Assembly (NCBI GenBank): GCA_027021445.1
Contig: JALUUH010000118.1
Location: 1-33,335, forward strand
From: Gammaproteobacteria bacterium
GTDB taxonomy: Bacteria > Pseudomonadota > Gammaproteobacteria > S012-40
Reading direction: 5' to 3'
DNA length: 33,335 bases
Below, one piece after another: positions 1 to 8,659 of the stretch (its first letter is position 1; the number at the start of each line of letters is the position of its first letter). Position numbers and translations under genes: made by a program. The notes under the pieces are model-generated. The model did no database searches and had not been told where the DNA came from. It saw nothing but the letters and a program-made list of their open reading frames with translations.

Positions 1-630
1 ATCACGTTCGGCCAGGTTGTTATCAAAGGGTAGCGAGAAGTCGACTAAAAATGCCAGCACCTCCCTTTTATGGTTCACCAGGCGATCATGGAGGTTTTTA
101 ACTTTGTGCTGTTTCGTTCTTCCGCGTGTCTTGTTTTTATCGACAGGTAACACCGGAAGCTCATCGCGACCCGCGCGCAACAGACGACTGTAACGCCGAC
201 CAAAGTAGGTGATACGCGATGCGGTTAGTGAGGGTGCGTTAGCCACCTTGGCATCATCGACTTCCCGCTTGGCATCCAGTAAACACTGGCTCAATTTGGT
301 GGCCCACTGTTGTTGATGCTACTCATGGGCAAACGTGAGTTCACGTAGATGATGTGCATTGCAAAGCACATGTTGACAATTATAGCGGTAATAACGGGCC
401 CAATGATCATGGACGGCGTAGCCCTGATAATCAGGCAGTATGGCCATGGCGTCCATGCGACTTGCCCTCGCTTGGGATTGATGTGATAGCAGGTCAGTTG
501 CGAAATTGAGGCAACATGCAGCCAGTTTAAGCTTTTACTCTAAGCGAATCCCGCTTTCATCGAAGTGGACGACGTTACTGCTTCTCAGCAGGGTTTTGAC
601 TGTTTCGTCAAATGTTTCAATAGTTAGTAT
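1..630 (-). pseudogene. Decayed IS66-family transposase (TnpC), partial at window edge
   Basis: Read on the minus strand, the stretch gives recognisable IS66 transposase blocks in order: VVHFDESGIR (the DDE-domain D of the HxDETG motif), then LPDYQGYAVHDHWARYY, CNAHHLREL, and DNNLAERD at the left edge. These are diagnostic of the IS66 catalytic core. The frame is broken: a TAA follows the first block after 'IRLE', at least one frameshift is needed to reach the next block, and an in-frame TAG sits just after the CNAHHLREL block (FAHE-stop-HQQ). The N-terminal part is not recognisable beyond about position 630 and the C-terminus lies outside the window. It is a dead element copy and no terminal repeats are visible. 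Bases 631-823 hold nothing I can identify. Confidence 0.85.
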
Positions 631-823
631 CAACATAAGCAAACATGAGTTAAGTGCATTCTTTCGCAAACCAGGCCATAAACATTACCGCGAATGCAAG
701 GATCAAATATTGCGAAATTTTCTCACAGGGATACAATAGAATATTAGAGACAAGACCATTAACTCGTGAATTTGGTCGAAGTTTTTCTTGAAAAAAGGCA
801 AGAGCTGCAGAAAAAGCGACGAC

Positions 824-1090
824 TTATCCATGCTTCACTTCGTTCAATTCTGACTCAATCAATTGCATTTTTTGTATTCGACTCAGTTTTTTAATAACAC
901 TTTCTCTTTTACTCGCCATTGATCTGTCATATCCGGTTTCGAGATAGATAATTTTTTCCGGGCTACGCCCGCGAAAATATTTTGCACCGGTTTGATTGTT
1001 ATGCGCCGTGAAACGTTTTTCAATATCGATGGTAATACCCGTGTATAAAGTGCTATCCGAACAGAGAATAATGTAGACTTTCCAATCCAT
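824..1090 (-). CDS. GIY-YIG domain protein (UPF0213/YhbQ-like)
   Basis: An 88-residue protein made almost entirely of one GIY-YIG nuclease domain: VYIILCS at residues 5-11 supplies the first half of the motif and YTGIT at 16-20 the second. It is followed by an Arg in a KRFTAH segment and a Glu in the RESVIKKL helix, both typical of the fold. Length and arrangement match the small stand-alone UPF0213 family (E. coli YhbQ), whose members are thought to act on DNA but whose physiological role is poorly defined. It lies 12 bases downstream of cysG on the same strand, so it may be transcribed with it, but no functional link is evident. Confidence 0.85.
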   Translation of the reverse strand: MDWKVYIILCSDSTLYTGITIDIEKRFTAHNNQTGAKYFRGRSPEKIIYLETGYDRSMASKRESVIKKLSRIQKMQLIESELNEVKHG

Positions 1091-1102
1091 TGTGAATATT
1101 AA

Positions 1103-2497
1103 CTAAAGAGTCAGCGGTTCATACCAGGCCAATTTTTCATGCAATGTGACGACTTCGCCTACGATAATTAAGGTTGGTGGTTTTATCGTATCATTCTGTA
1201 CGACGAGCGGCATACTTGCCAAATCTGCCACATGAACGACTTGGTCAATCGTCGTACCTCGCTCTATTAATGCAATAGGCATTGTGGCCGACATTCCATG
1301 TTTGATAAGTTCAGCACATATCGTACCAATCCCCGTTAGCCCCATGTAAAAGACCAGTGTTTGCTGTTTTTGTATTAAGGCTTTCCAATTGAGGTCAATC
1401 GTATTGTTCTGTAAATGCCCGGTGGCAAACACTACGGATTGCGCATAGTCTCGATGGGTTAACGGGATACCCGCATACGCTGCACAGCCACTTGCCGCAG
1501 TCACTCCGGGAACGATTTGAAAACTGATATTTTCATTCATCAATGTTTCAATTTCTTCACCACCGCGACCAAAAATAAAAGGGTCTCCTCCTTTTAAGCG
1601 CACTACACGGTTACCTTCTTTAGCTAATCTAACCAGTAATGCATTGATTTTTTCTTGCGCTAAGGCATGATCCGATTTTTGCTTACCCACATAAATTTTA
1701 TCCGCATCGCGTCTCGCCATTTCAAGTATAGGCTCAGAGACTAAGCGGTCATAAACAACCACATCCGCTTGTTGTAATAAACGTAAAGCACGAAAGGTTA
1801 ACAAATCAGGATCACCCGGTCCAGCCCCCACTAAATAGACCTCGCCTGGATTGCGGGTAGACATTGCTGCATAAGAAATTGCGTCTTCTAAGGCTTTTGC
1901 CGCCGTTTTTTCTTGACCAGAATACATGAGCTCGGCAATCGGTCCTTGGATAATTTTTTCCCAAAAACGTCTGCGATCAGCAACATGATCAAATTTTTTC
2001 TTGGCTTTTTCACGGTAGTTTTTGAGTAATGTGGCCAACCGACCATAAGACGCTGGAATCATCGTTTCAATTTTTGAGCGCAATAGCCGTGCTAACACTG
2101 GAGAGGCACCACCGGATGAAATCGCAACCATCACCGGTGAGCGATCAACAATAGACGGCATGATGAAACTGCATAATTCAGGTGCGTCAACAACATTCAC
2201 CGGAATTTTATTTTGTTGTGCAAGCGCTGAGATATGCGCATTTATAGCGGTATCATTTGTTGCGGCAATGATTAATACAACATCTTCAAGGTCTGCTGGA
2301 GTAAACTCACCTTGGCGAACGGTAATGCTATTTTGGGTTAGCAACTCAGTTAATCCGTGGTTAAATTCAGGTGCGACAACATGAACATTCGCACCTGCAC
2401 TTTTTAAGGTTTTAACTTTACGGGTAGCTACATCGCCACCACCTACAACCAGGCATTTTTTAGCCTTTATATTAAAAAAGAGAGGTAGATATTGCAT
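1103..2497 (-). CDS. cysG: Siroheme synthase CysG (trifunctional)
   Basis: The 464-residue length and domain order match gammaproteobacterial CysG. The N-terminal half is the precorrin-2 dehydrogenase/sirohydrochlorin ferrochelatase: the NAD-binding VVGGGDVATRK is at residues 17-27, NVVDAPELC places an Asp at 104 (the catalytic position in Salmonella CysG), and SSGGASP starts at 127. The C-terminal half (from about 218) is the SAM-dependent uroporphyrinogen III methyltransferase with LVGAGPGDPDLLT, RLKGGDPFIFGRGGEE and GIPLTHRD. The protein makes siroheme, the cofactor of sulfite and nitrite reductases and of the reverse-type dissimilatory sulfite reductase cycle. It is transcribed after the MoeB/ThiF gene, with a 72-base gap holding one copy of the dispersed palindrome family. 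Confidence 0.97.
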   Translation of the reverse strand: MQYLPLFFNIKAKKCLVVGGGDVATRKVKTLKSAGANVHVVAPEFNHGLTELLTQNSITVRQGEFTPADLEDVVLIIAATNDTAINAHISALAQQNKIPVNVVDAPELCSFIMPSIVDRSPVMVAISSGGASPVLARLLRSKIETMIPASYGRLATLLKNYREKAKKKFDHVADRRRFWEKIIQGPIAELMYSGQEKTAAKALEDAISYAAMSTRNPGEVYLVGAGPGDPDLLTFRALRLLQQADVVVYDRLVSEPILEMARRDADKIYVGKQKSDHALAQEKINALLVRLAKEGNRVVRLKGGDPFIFGRGGEEIETLMNENISFQIVPGVTAASGCAAYAGIPLTHRDYAQSVVFATGHLQNNTIDLNWKALIQKQQTLVFYMGLTGIGTICAELIKHGMSATMPIALIERGTTIDQVVHVADLASMPLVVQNDTIKPPTLIIVGEVVTLHEKLAWYEPLTL

Positions 2498-2535
2498 AGC
2501 TATGAGATATTGATCAGTCTGCTCTCGAGCAAGTT

Positions 2536-2552
2536 CCTAGGAGCCAGTCCGA
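2536..2552. repeat. Copy of dispersed palindromic repeat (half-site)
   Basis: CCTAGGAGCCAGTCCGA in the cysG-moeB gap matches the left half of the dispersed palindrome seen intact at 3769-3800. Only one arm is present. Confidence 0.6.
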
Positions 2553-2569
2553 CGAAGACTTAAAAACTC

Positions 2570-3682
2570 TCAATGCCCACATACTTTGCATTTGGGATGA
2601 TGCTTCATCTTGAGTTCACGGAAACTGGCATCTAAGGCATCATAATAAAGCATGCGGCCAATGAGAGGTCGCCCTATGCCGATAATGAGCTTTACCACTT
2701 CAATCGCTTGCAATACACCAATAATTCCAGGCAACACACCTAAGACACCTGCAGCTGCGCATGATAATGCTTCATCTTGTGCAGGTTCGGGAAACAGACA
2801 GCGATAACACGGGCCATTCGAGCTTTCATCACCCGGCCAGAATACGGTAACCTGTCCTTCAAATCGAAAAATTGCACCATGTACATTCGGTATTTTGTAT
2901 TTGACGCACGTATCATTGACTAAGTAGCGTGTAGGAATATTATCTGAGCCATCAACGACAATATCATAATCTTTTAGCAACTCTTCAACATTGCTTGCAT
3001 TGATACGTTGTTGATACGTATTAATCTTGATGCTTGAGTTTAATGCTTCAAGGGTTTGTCTCGCTGATTCAACCTTAGGTATGCCCAAGGTGTTTTCATT
3101 ATGTAAAATTTGGCGTTGCAAATTACTTTTGTCAACCACATCATCATCAACAATACCAATAGTACCTACACCTGCCGCGGCTAAATACAGCGCGATAGGA
3201 GAACCCAAGCCCCCCGCACCAATGCAAAGAACCTTGGCATTGAGCAGCTTAAGCTGACCTGCTTCGCCCACATTTGGCATCAAGATATGCCGCGCATAAC
3301 GCTCGCGGGCATCTGCGGTTAAAGTTTGCGGAACTTCAAACGACAAACCATCATTTTTCCATTGGTTAAACCCACCAATAATGGAATACACCTTTTTATA
3401 GCCCAACTGTTGTAAGCTATCTGCCGCAAATAATGAACGCAGACCACCGGCACACATGACATACACTGGCGCATCGAAATCAGTAATATGATTTTCAATA
3501 TTTAATTCCAAGTAGCTTCTACCCACCCGTACCGCGTTGTGGGGGCTGCCCTGGGAAACTTCGTCCGCATCTCGCACATCGAGCACAACACCACCATCAG
3601 CCAACTTCGCATTGACCTCGATTGCCGAAATATGCGGCACCTGTTCTTTCAAACGGGCAATTCGTTTATCCTTATTTTTCAT
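2570..3682 (-). CDS. Rhodanese-MoeB/ThiF fusion, sulfur-carrier adenylyltransferase
   Basis: 370 residues. Residues about 15-118 form a rhodanese domain with a plausible persulfide loop CAGGLRS, Cys at 77. From about 125 comes an E1-like adenylyltransferase: RYARHILMP (128-136), the ATP-binding GAGGLGSP (155-162), DVVDKSNLQRQ, and two zinc CxxC pairs (C292/C295 in PCYRC, C365/C368 in CKVCGH). Such enzymes adenylate the C-terminal Gly-Gly of MoaD- or ThiS-like carriers, and the rhodanese may deliver the sulfur. The rhodanese is N-terminal here, unlike MOCS3/MoeZ where it is C-terminal. Whether it serves molybdopterin, thiamine or another carrier cannot be told from sequence. A GAGGTAT ribosome site precedes the ATG. 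It lies upstream of cysG on the same strand. Confidence 0.9.
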   Translation of the reverse strand: MKNKDKRIARLKEQVPHISAIEVNAKLADGGVVLDVRDADEVSQGSPHNAVRVGRSYLELNIENHITDFDAPVYVMCAGGLRSLFAADSLQQLGYKKVYSIIGGFNQWKNDGLSFEVPQTLTADARERYARHILMPNVGEAGQLKLLNAKVLCIGAGGLGSPIALYLAAAGVGTIGIVDDDVVDKSNLQRQILHNENTLGIPKVESARQTLEALNSSIKINTYQQRINASNVEELLKDYDIVVDGSDNIPTRYLVNDTCVKYKIPNVHGAIFRFEGQVTVFWPGDESSNGPCYRCLFPEPAQDEALSCAAAGVLGVLPGIIGVLQAIEVVKLIIGIGRPLIGRMLYYDALDASFRELKMKHHPKCKVCGH

Positions 3683-3736
3683 ATACCTCGACCTTCAGCA
3701 ATTCGAATGAGTTGAGTACTTCCAATATTTCAGGTC

Positions 3737-3767
3737 TTACGACACAAGAGAATATGGACTGTCGTAA
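3737..3767. repeat. Short inverted repeat
   Basis: TTACGACA (3737-3744) and TGTCGTAA (3760-3767) form a perfect 8-base inverted repeat with a 15-base spacer, immediately left of the larger hairpin at 3769. It could be part of the same repeat unit. No function is assigned. Confidence 0.45.
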
Positions 3768-3768
3768 A

Positions 3769-3800
3769 GCTAGGAGCCTGTTCTTGGACAGGCTCCTAGC
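3769..3800. repeat. Dispersed palindromic repeat, intact hairpin copy
   Basis: GCTAGGAGCCTGT (3769-3781), loop TCTTGG, then ACAGGCTCCTAGC (3788-3800) give a perfect 13-base-pair stem. There is no T-run on either side, so a plain intrinsic terminator is unlikely. The same arms occur at other intergenic places in the window (2536, 10478, 11552, 11939, 20338, 23891). The rest of 3683-3926 holds no gene that I can support. Confidence 0.8.
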
Positions 3801-3926
3801 GCATTATACCAAAAACGATAGGCCCTTTTACAATTAGCGCTATAAGTCAATATTGACGAAAGTTGAATACCCACTAAGCAACAAACCTACCGGCCTATCA
3901 TCCTTGCACGGAAGAAAGTACGCCTA

Positions 3927-4427
3927 TCAATCCGTTTGTTTTTTTGCATACAATTTGATATCAATACCGTGAAACAGAATAGACTTTTCGAGCTTCATGC
4001 CAATGCGTTTAGCCACGTTTTCGGAACGTGTATTATTTTTGGCAATTAAACTGATAACTTTAGGTTTACCCAATACCTGAAATGCATGCTTTAACGCCGC
4101 TTTAGCGGCCTCGGTGGCTAAACCTTTCCGCCAATAGGGTTTATCAATTAACCAACCCAGTTCAAAACCCGGCCAGTCCTCTGGCTCAAAAAAACCAACC
4201 CTGCCAATCAATGCTCCACTTTCCTTATGCTCCACGGCCCACATTCCAAAACCGCGCAATTGCCAATGACCTAAAAGCATCGCTAAATTTCGCCAAGCAA
4301 GCTCTTTACTGAGTGGCTCACCCCCTCCGATAAATTGCATTATCTCAGGTTTTTCCAAGATCTGAGCATAGGAAGGAAAATCCTCCTGGCAAAAATCACG
4401 AAGAATTAATTGCTTAGTTTCTATCAT
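3927..4427 (-). CDS. GNAT-family N-acetyltransferase (RimJ/RimL type)
   Basis: 166 residues covering one GNAT domain. It begins with MIETKQLILRDF, the usual opening of the RimJ/RimL branch. The central FELGWLIDKPYWRKGLATEA contains the acetyl-CoA binding R-x-x-G-x-A loop after the ELGW strand. The C-terminal VISLIAKNNTRSENVAKRIG with its N-x-x-S helix is the standard end of the domain. The substrate cannot be predicted: relatives acetylate ribosomal protein N-termini, amino acids or small amines. It stands alone between two noncoding gaps. The gene is on the minus strand with the DUF1415 and MOSC genes, 84 bases away. Confidence 0.9.
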   Translation of the reverse strand: MIETKQLILRDFCQEDFPSYAQILEKPEIMQFIGGGEPLSKELAWRNLAMLLGHWQLRGFGMWAVEHKESGALIGRVGFFEPEDWPGFELGWLIDKPYWRKGLATEAAKAALKHAFQVLGKPKVISLIAKNNTRSENVAKRIGMKLEKSILFHGIDIKLYAKKQTD

Positions 4428-4511
4428 TATGAAATATAGTAAGGGGAGGCGTGAAAAACCTTTAGATGAATCGGATTATTCTAATTGAATCAGTGTTCGT
4501 TCGTCTAGTAT

Positions 4512-5105
4512 TTATTGGTTCGACTTACAGGAGTTGCGTTGTTGTTGAATGACTTCTAAACCGATGTGCAATAACAAATCCATATTCTTATCAGGTATCG
4601 AGTCCACATCAGGATAGGCCGCACGCGCATGTTCTACGCTGTCTTCCCGAATGAAATGAAACATCGGATAAATAGAGCGATTGGTATAATTTCTGACATC
4701 TTGCGCCGACAAATCGGCGAAGCAATAATCCGGATGAAAAGAAGCCACCTGGATAATACCCACTAGATCAAGCGCTTCAAGTGTAGAATCCACAACATCT
4801 AAAAACTGATTATAATCATCGAAATCAGCAAGACAATTTGCCATGATCAAGATCGAGGTTTCAAGTTTTGCTGTTGCGATATCTTGCAAATACGCTAATT
4901 CAGCGACTAAATCATCAACCAGATTTTTTTCGCTATTCGCCGCAGAAACCACATACCGAATAAGGTCTTGCTTAAACGGTTTTTTAGCAAATGGGCACAA
5001 ATTATGGCCAATGATGATTTTATCAATCCACTGCTTAGTTTCTACAATTATCTGCTGCTCTGGTATGTCTGACGGCTGTTCTACAGGGAGTTTCTGCTCA
5101 TTCAT
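4512..5105 (-). CDS. DUF1415 family protein
   Basis: 197 residues. The segment VETKQWIDKIIIGHNLCPFA (residues 21-40) with a conserved Cys at 37 is the signature opening of DUF1415, and the rest (VVDSTLEALDL, IQVASFHPDYCFAD, NRSIYPMFHFIRE) agrees with that family over its normal length. The function of DUF1415 is unknown. The conserved NLCPFA and FHPDY motifs suggest an enzyme or metal site, but that is inference. Its start codon overlaps the end of the MOSC gene by 8 bases, so the two are translationally coupled, a pairing that may point to a shared redox or sulfur-related role. Confidence 0.85.
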   Translation of the reverse strand: MNEQKLPVEQPSDIPEQQIIVETKQWIDKIIIGHNLCPFAKKPFKQDLIRYVVSAANSEKNLVDDLVAELAYLQDIATAKLETSILIMANCLADFDDYNQFLDVVDSTLEALDLVGIIQVASFHPDYCFADLSAQDVRNYTNRSIYPMFHFIREDSVEHARAAYPDVDSIPDKNMDLLLHIGLEVIQQQRNSCKSNQ

Positions 5106-5535
5106 CGATGGTTACTTCATCACCTATTTTAATCTCGCCTTCGCTGATTACCCGGCAGCAAACACCACCCCGCCAATCTTTTGCTAAAGCAGCAAACAAG
5201 CCTTTATAAGACTCTTCCATGCGTGCACAAGGATTGGTTTCGCAGGTTATCAATAATTCGACATTCGCAATTTTTATGGTTTTTCCCACTGCCTCATATA
5301 ATTCAATATCATCCACCAGTATATTCGATCGGCGAATATGCCAAGCAAGCGCACAACCGAGTTCATCACATGCTGCATCCCATGCCTTCTTAGACAATAC
5401 GGTAACTTGTCGATCTCCCAGCTTGCCTCTAAAGTCATTATCAAGCCCTGAAGATTTAGAAATATAGGCAAAATCCAGCGCTTTCATTGGTGCTCTTTTT
5501 CTCTCCCGTATCGCAAGAGCGAGTAATTTACCCAT
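5098..5535 (-). CDS. MOSC domain protein
   Basis: 145 residues comprising one MOSC domain. It shows DFAYISKSSGLDNDFRGK near the N-terminus, DRQVTVLSKKAWD, and the family's conserved cysteine in TCETNPCARME (Cys103). The C-terminal RGGVCCRVISEGEIKIGDEV is the usual MOSC ending. MOSC domains of molybdenum cofactor sulfurases and YiiM/YcbX-like proteins bind or carry activated sulfur or the cofactor. Single-domain members such as this one are little characterised. The gene is upstream of and overlaps the DUF1415 gene. Confidence 0.88.
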   Translation of the reverse strand: MGKLLALAIRERKRAPMKALDFAYISKSSGLDNDFRGKLGDRQVTVLSKKAWDAACDELGCALAWHIRRSNILVDDIELYEAVGKTIKIANVELLITCETNPCARMEESYKGLFAALAKDWRGGVCCRVISEGEIKIGDEVTIDE

Positions 5536-5631
5536 ATTTTTCCTAGCATACAGTGTTGCTGAATTAATTTGTCATCAGTACTATCCTAGGATTATCTATC
5601 ATTTTGATCCTTAAGAGGAGAGTTTAATACA

Positions 5632-5759
5632 ATGACAATTAACGGATCGTGTTTTTGTGGTTCCGTAAAATACGCAATCAATGGTAGCTTGATGATGCCC
5701 GGTCATGTCATTGCTCGATGTGCCGAAAAGCATTTAAGGTAACAAGAGATGGATATTGA
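5632..5759 (+). pseudogene. Truncated, frameshifted GFA-family (glutathione-dependent formaldehyde-activating-like) gene
   Basis: A good ribosome site (AAGAGGAG) precedes an ATG at 5632 that opens with MTINGSCFCGSVKYAINGSL, the N-terminal zinc-binding CxCG pattern of the GFA family. The frame then reads to a stop at 5740-5742, but the expected next motif, HCSMCRKAF (the CHCxxCRK zinc motif), is present in another frame from 5709 and stops at 5759. The rest of the usual 120-140-residue domain is missing. This is a recent-looking remnant: its ribosome site and first motif are intact. Confidence 0.75.
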
Positions 5760-5798
5760 GAAAATTCTGTGCTTTAATTACGTGCTTGGTTAATTGTA

Positions 5799-5804
5799 TA
5801 TAAT
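5799..5804 (+). promoter_or_regulatory. Candidate -10 box of the cold-shock gene
   Basis: A perfect TATAAT lies 102 bases before the cold-shock ATG. The -35 region at 16-18 bases spacing is weak. If used, transcription would start near 5811 and leave a leader of about 95 bases, in keeping with the long structured leaders known for cspA-type genes. A GAGGTAA ribosome site precedes the ATG. Confidence 0.5.
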
Positions 5805-5906
5805 CTCGGTTTTATCTAGTCACATCCTTCCTTGTGTCCTTCTGTGAGTTACCTTGATTAATTTGCAATACTATCACTTTCAATGTCTTACATGAGGTAA
5901 TCTATA

Positions 5907-6113
5907 ATGAATACAGGAACGGTAAAGTGGTTTAATGAGGCCAAAGGATTCGGTTTTATTTCTCCTGCCGACGGTAGTCCCGACGTTTTTGTACATTACT
6001 CAGCCATTCAAACCAGTGGTTTTCGCTCTTTGGCTGAAGGTCAGTCTGTCAGCTATAAAGTAGAAAATGGCCAAAAAGGCCCTCAAGCAACTGAAGTACA
6101 CATTGACGCTTAG
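5907..6113 (+). CDS. Cold-shock protein, CspA family
   Basis: 68 residues, one cold-shock domain and nothing else. [16 protein letters not shown] (residues 4-19) is RNP1-like and DVFVHYSAI (26-34) is RNP2-like; together they form the single-stranded nucleic acid binding face. Members act as RNA chaperones that melt secondary structure, in cold shock or constitutively. The gene has its own -10 box and leader upstream and a strong hairpin terminator downstream, so it is probably monocistronic. Which Csp paralogue it corresponds to cannot be told from sequence alone. Confidence 0.95.
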   Translation: MNTGTVKWFNEAKGFGFISPADGSPDVFVHYSAIQTSGFRSLAEGQSVSYKVENGQKGPQATEVHIDA

Positions 6114-6134
6114 TCACTGTAACTGATATTTTTG

Positions 6135-6168
6135 AAAACCCTTCATGGGCAACCATGTAGGGTTTTTT
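6135..6168 (+). terminator. Rho-independent terminator after the cold-shock gene
   Basis: AAAACCCTTCATGG, loop GCAA, CCATGTAGGGTTTT: a 14-base stem with one mismatch, running into a T-run (6163-6168), 21 bases after the stop codon. Confidence 0.88.
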
Positions 6169-6197
6169 AATACCTTCTTTTTAATCATGAGAACTAT

Positions 6198-6467
6198 ATG
6201 AAAAAACTATTCGTTGGCAGTCTACCTCTCGACGCAACTCAAGATACCGTTAAAGAATTATTCTCTGAATTCGGTACCGTCCGTTCAATTGAGCTCATTA
6301 GTGATATTTTTACCGGAAAATGCAAAGGCTTTGCTTTTGTAGAAATGGAAGGTCACGAGGCACGTGCCGCAATTGCCGGACTTAATGGAAAAGCCTTTGG
6401 CGACAAATTTATTAAGGTTAAGTTTGAAGAAGTGAAAAAAAGAGGAGGCAAAGGTAGACGCAGATAA
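6198..6467 (+). CDS. RRM-domain RNA-binding protein
   Basis: 89 residues with one RNA recognition motif: RNP2 is LFVGSL (residues 4-9) and RNP1 is KGFAFVEM (43-50). It is followed by a basic Lys/Arg/Gly tail (KKRGGKGRRR). Such short glycine/arginine-tailed RRM proteins occur in cyanobacteria and many proteobacteria, where they are often cold-induced. Its position directly behind a cold-shock gene suggests a related role in RNA handling at low temperature, though the terminator between them implies separate control. Confidence 0.92.
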   Translation: MKKLFVGSLPLDATQDTVKELFSEFGTVRSIELISDIFTGKCKGFAFVEMEGHEARAAIAGLNGKAFGDKFIKVKFEEVKKRGGKGRRR

Positions 6468-6483
6468 ATAACCTCATCTACCG

Positions 6484-6534
6484 GATTGCTCGAACTCAGC
6501 TATAGACTTAACGCATTTTTGATATCGAGCAATC
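6484..6534. repeat. Inverted repeat between convergent genes
   Basis: GATTGCTCGA (6484-6493) and TCGAGCAATC (6525-6534) form a perfect 10-base stem with a 31-base loop, between the RRM gene and the convergent mnmC. It may serve as a terminator for the RRM gene, but no T-run follows directly. Confidence 0.45.
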
Positions 6535-6561
6535 AGCTACATCGCTTTTCCAAAAATCCCT

Positions 6562-8505
6562 TCAAGCTCTTTTCATTTTTTTCACTAAAAACCGCGCAGG
6601 ATGCAACGACGCTAAGATGTCATTGCTAAACATTAGCGGTTGTTGTTCCATGATGACACGCAATAGTTCAGCCGCATTATAAGCCGACACCAGTCCTCTG
6701 GAACCGTGGCCTGTATTGAGAAACAAGCCCGTTTGATATTCTGCTGCTGGAAAATCCCTGGGCGGCTTTCCATGCTTGATATCCGCATAGACTTTTTGAA
6801 AATAGGAAATATTGGGTACTGGGCCGACAACTGGAAACCTATCATGAGTGGTAGACCGCAGTGATGCACGTCCCCTAGCAAAACACCTAGGATTTAACAA
6901 GCCAGGTATTACAGACTCCATTTGTGAATATGTCGCTTGATGCTCTTCTTCCCGCAAACCTAATGCAAGGTGATCTCTTTCGTAACTCGCCCCCAGCGTT
7001 GCATATCCCTCTACAACGGGAGTTAAATAGTTTTCGCAAACTAACGGAAAACTCAGCGCATGATTGAATGCATCCGGCGACAGCTGACTCACCTGCCCGC
7101 GCACTGGAATAAGGGGAAGCTCAACTTGAGGCAGTAATTGCACCGCATCATTCGCATTCGCAATCACCACATTTTTGGAGTTTTGCAACACTTCAGACTG
7201 ACTTATAATATCCCAGCCATTATCCATTTTCTTAAGTGCAGTGACCTCCGTAGAAAAATTAAATTTTACGCTCTCAAGCAAAGCATCAAATAGGAACTGG
7301 CACAACATTACCGGCTCTATATAACCGGCCTGGTGGACAAAATAACCGCCGTATTTTGCGCCAAAACGATACTTTGTTTTGATTTCATGAGCTGTTAACT
7401 CCGTTAAAAGTGCTTCAGGTAAATTCAAGCACCTTAACTTACCAAGCTTTTCTTCGGGCATTAAATGCAACACACCACAACTGTGCCAATGATTAAAACC
7501 TCGTTTATGTTGCAAATGATTTAGCCACGCAACGGTGGTCAAAAAACATTGGGTATAAAACTGCGCGCCACAGTTCATATCCGCAGTGAAACGTGGCATA
7601 ACAAGCCCTACAGGATTTCCAGATGCACCACCGGCTATCTTCGACTGTTTTTCATATACACAGACGTTCCAGCCACTATTGGCTAAAACATAGGCTGTCG
7701 TTAGGCCCACAATACCCGCACCGATAATGGCAACTTCTTTTTTTTCTGCTTTGTTAATACGCGAGAAATCGAACCACGGCTTGGCCAATGAACTTTGTGC
7801 TTTTTCGCGCATTTCGCCAACCAGCATTTCCCGTTTAACACCAAAACCCGTGCGCTTTTTTAGCGCAAACCCCGCAATTTCTAATCCTCGACGCACATCC
7901 CCAGCCGCCGTATAAGTCGTAACACGACAGCCCACCCGACTTAAACGTGCAATTTCTTTAAATAATGCATGCGACCACATGGCCGCGTTTTGCTTAGGCG
8001 CAAAGCCATCGAGATACCAAACATCGACCTGTGCTTGTAGCTGGCGATACATTTCACACGCATCACCTAGCAGCAATATGAGACTAATGCGACCATCAAA
8101 TAGATTCAAATAGTGAAAACCTGGGATGTTTGGCGGATATTGAGCAATGAAGTCCTGCGCCAAAAACGCCAATTCTGGCCACAAATTTAACGCTTGTCGT
8201 AAATCCGTTTTATTGAGCGGGTGTTTTTCTACCGAAATATAGGTGAGTTTTTGGGTTGGCTGCGTTGTTGCTAACCAACACTGGCTGGTTGCCAAAAAAT
8301 TCAAGCCCGTTCCAAACCCTGTTTCTGCAATCACAAATCGTGCGGCGTCGTGCCATCTCGCCGGTAAGCCATTTTGCTGAATAAAAACATAACGAGTTTC
8401 CTCTAAACCTCCATCCGTGTTGAAATAGTGATCATTATATTTGCGACTGCGAGGTTGCCCGGCTTGCCAAATAATTTCAGCTTCAGTAGTGGGGAAATAT
8501 TTCAT
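6562..8505 (-). CDS. mnmC: Bifunctional tRNA wobble-uridine modification enzyme MnmC
   Basis: 647 residues with the two-domain order of MnmC. The N-terminal SAM-dependent methyltransferase (MnmC2) shows ETGFGTGLNF at 61-70 and the DUF752 hallmark WYLDGFAPKQNAAMW starting at 163. The C-terminal FAD-dependent oxidoreductase (MnmC1) begins at about 255 with the dinucleotide loop IIGAGIVGLTTAY (GAGIVG at 262-267), GGASGNPVGLVMPRF, and near the end NTGHGSRGL. The enzyme removes the carboxymethyl group from cmnm5s2U34 and then methylates the product to give mnm5s2U in tRNAs. It is divergent from the gene at 8660, with a 154-base gap. Confidence 0.97.
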   Translation of the reverse strand: MKYFPTTEAEIIWQAGQPRSRKYNDHYFNTDGGLEETRYVFIQQNGLPARWHDAARFVIAETGFGTGLNFLATSQCWLATTQPTQKLTYISVEKHPLNKTDLRQALNLWPELAFLAQDFIAQYPPNIPGFHYLNLFDGRISLILLLGDACEMYRQLQAQVDVWYLDGFAPKQNAAMWSHALFKEIARLSRVGCRVTTYTAAGDVRRGLEIAGFALKKRTGFGVKREMLVGEMREKAQSSLAKPWFDFSRINKAEKKEVAIIGAGIVGLTTAYVLANSGWNVCVYEKQSKIAGGASGNPVGLVMPRFTADMNCGAQFYTQCFLTTVAWLNHLQHKRGFNHWHSCGVLHLMPEEKLGKLRCLNLPEALLTELTAHEIKTKYRFGAKYGGYFVHQAGYIEPVMLCQFLFDALLESVKFNFSTEVTALKKMDNGWDIISQSEVLQNSKNVVIANANDAVQLLPQVELPLIPVRGQVSQLSPDAFNHALSFPLVCENYLTPVVEGYATLGASYERDHLALGLREEEHQATYSQMESVIPGLLNPRCFARGRASLRSTTHDRFPVVGPVPNISYFQKVYADIKHGKPPRDFPAAEYQTGLFLNTGHGSRGLVSAYNAAELLRVIMEQQPLMFSNDILASLHPARFLVKKMKRA

Positions 8506-8659
8506 AGTAGGTACGGGGGTTATGTTCTTTCATTAGGATCGATTCCTGTTACAATTATTGCTTATATCCGTGGCGTTTGAGATATAGCTTACAAAGAGTT
8601 ACCCGATTAGCAGTTACACTGCGGAGAATCCAAGCATCAATGCACGCTGAAGTACTATC

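Noticed and set aside
506-739. Plus-strand ORF over the IS66 remnant
   Set aside because: It lies opposite the transposase reading and shows no motif or ribosome site.
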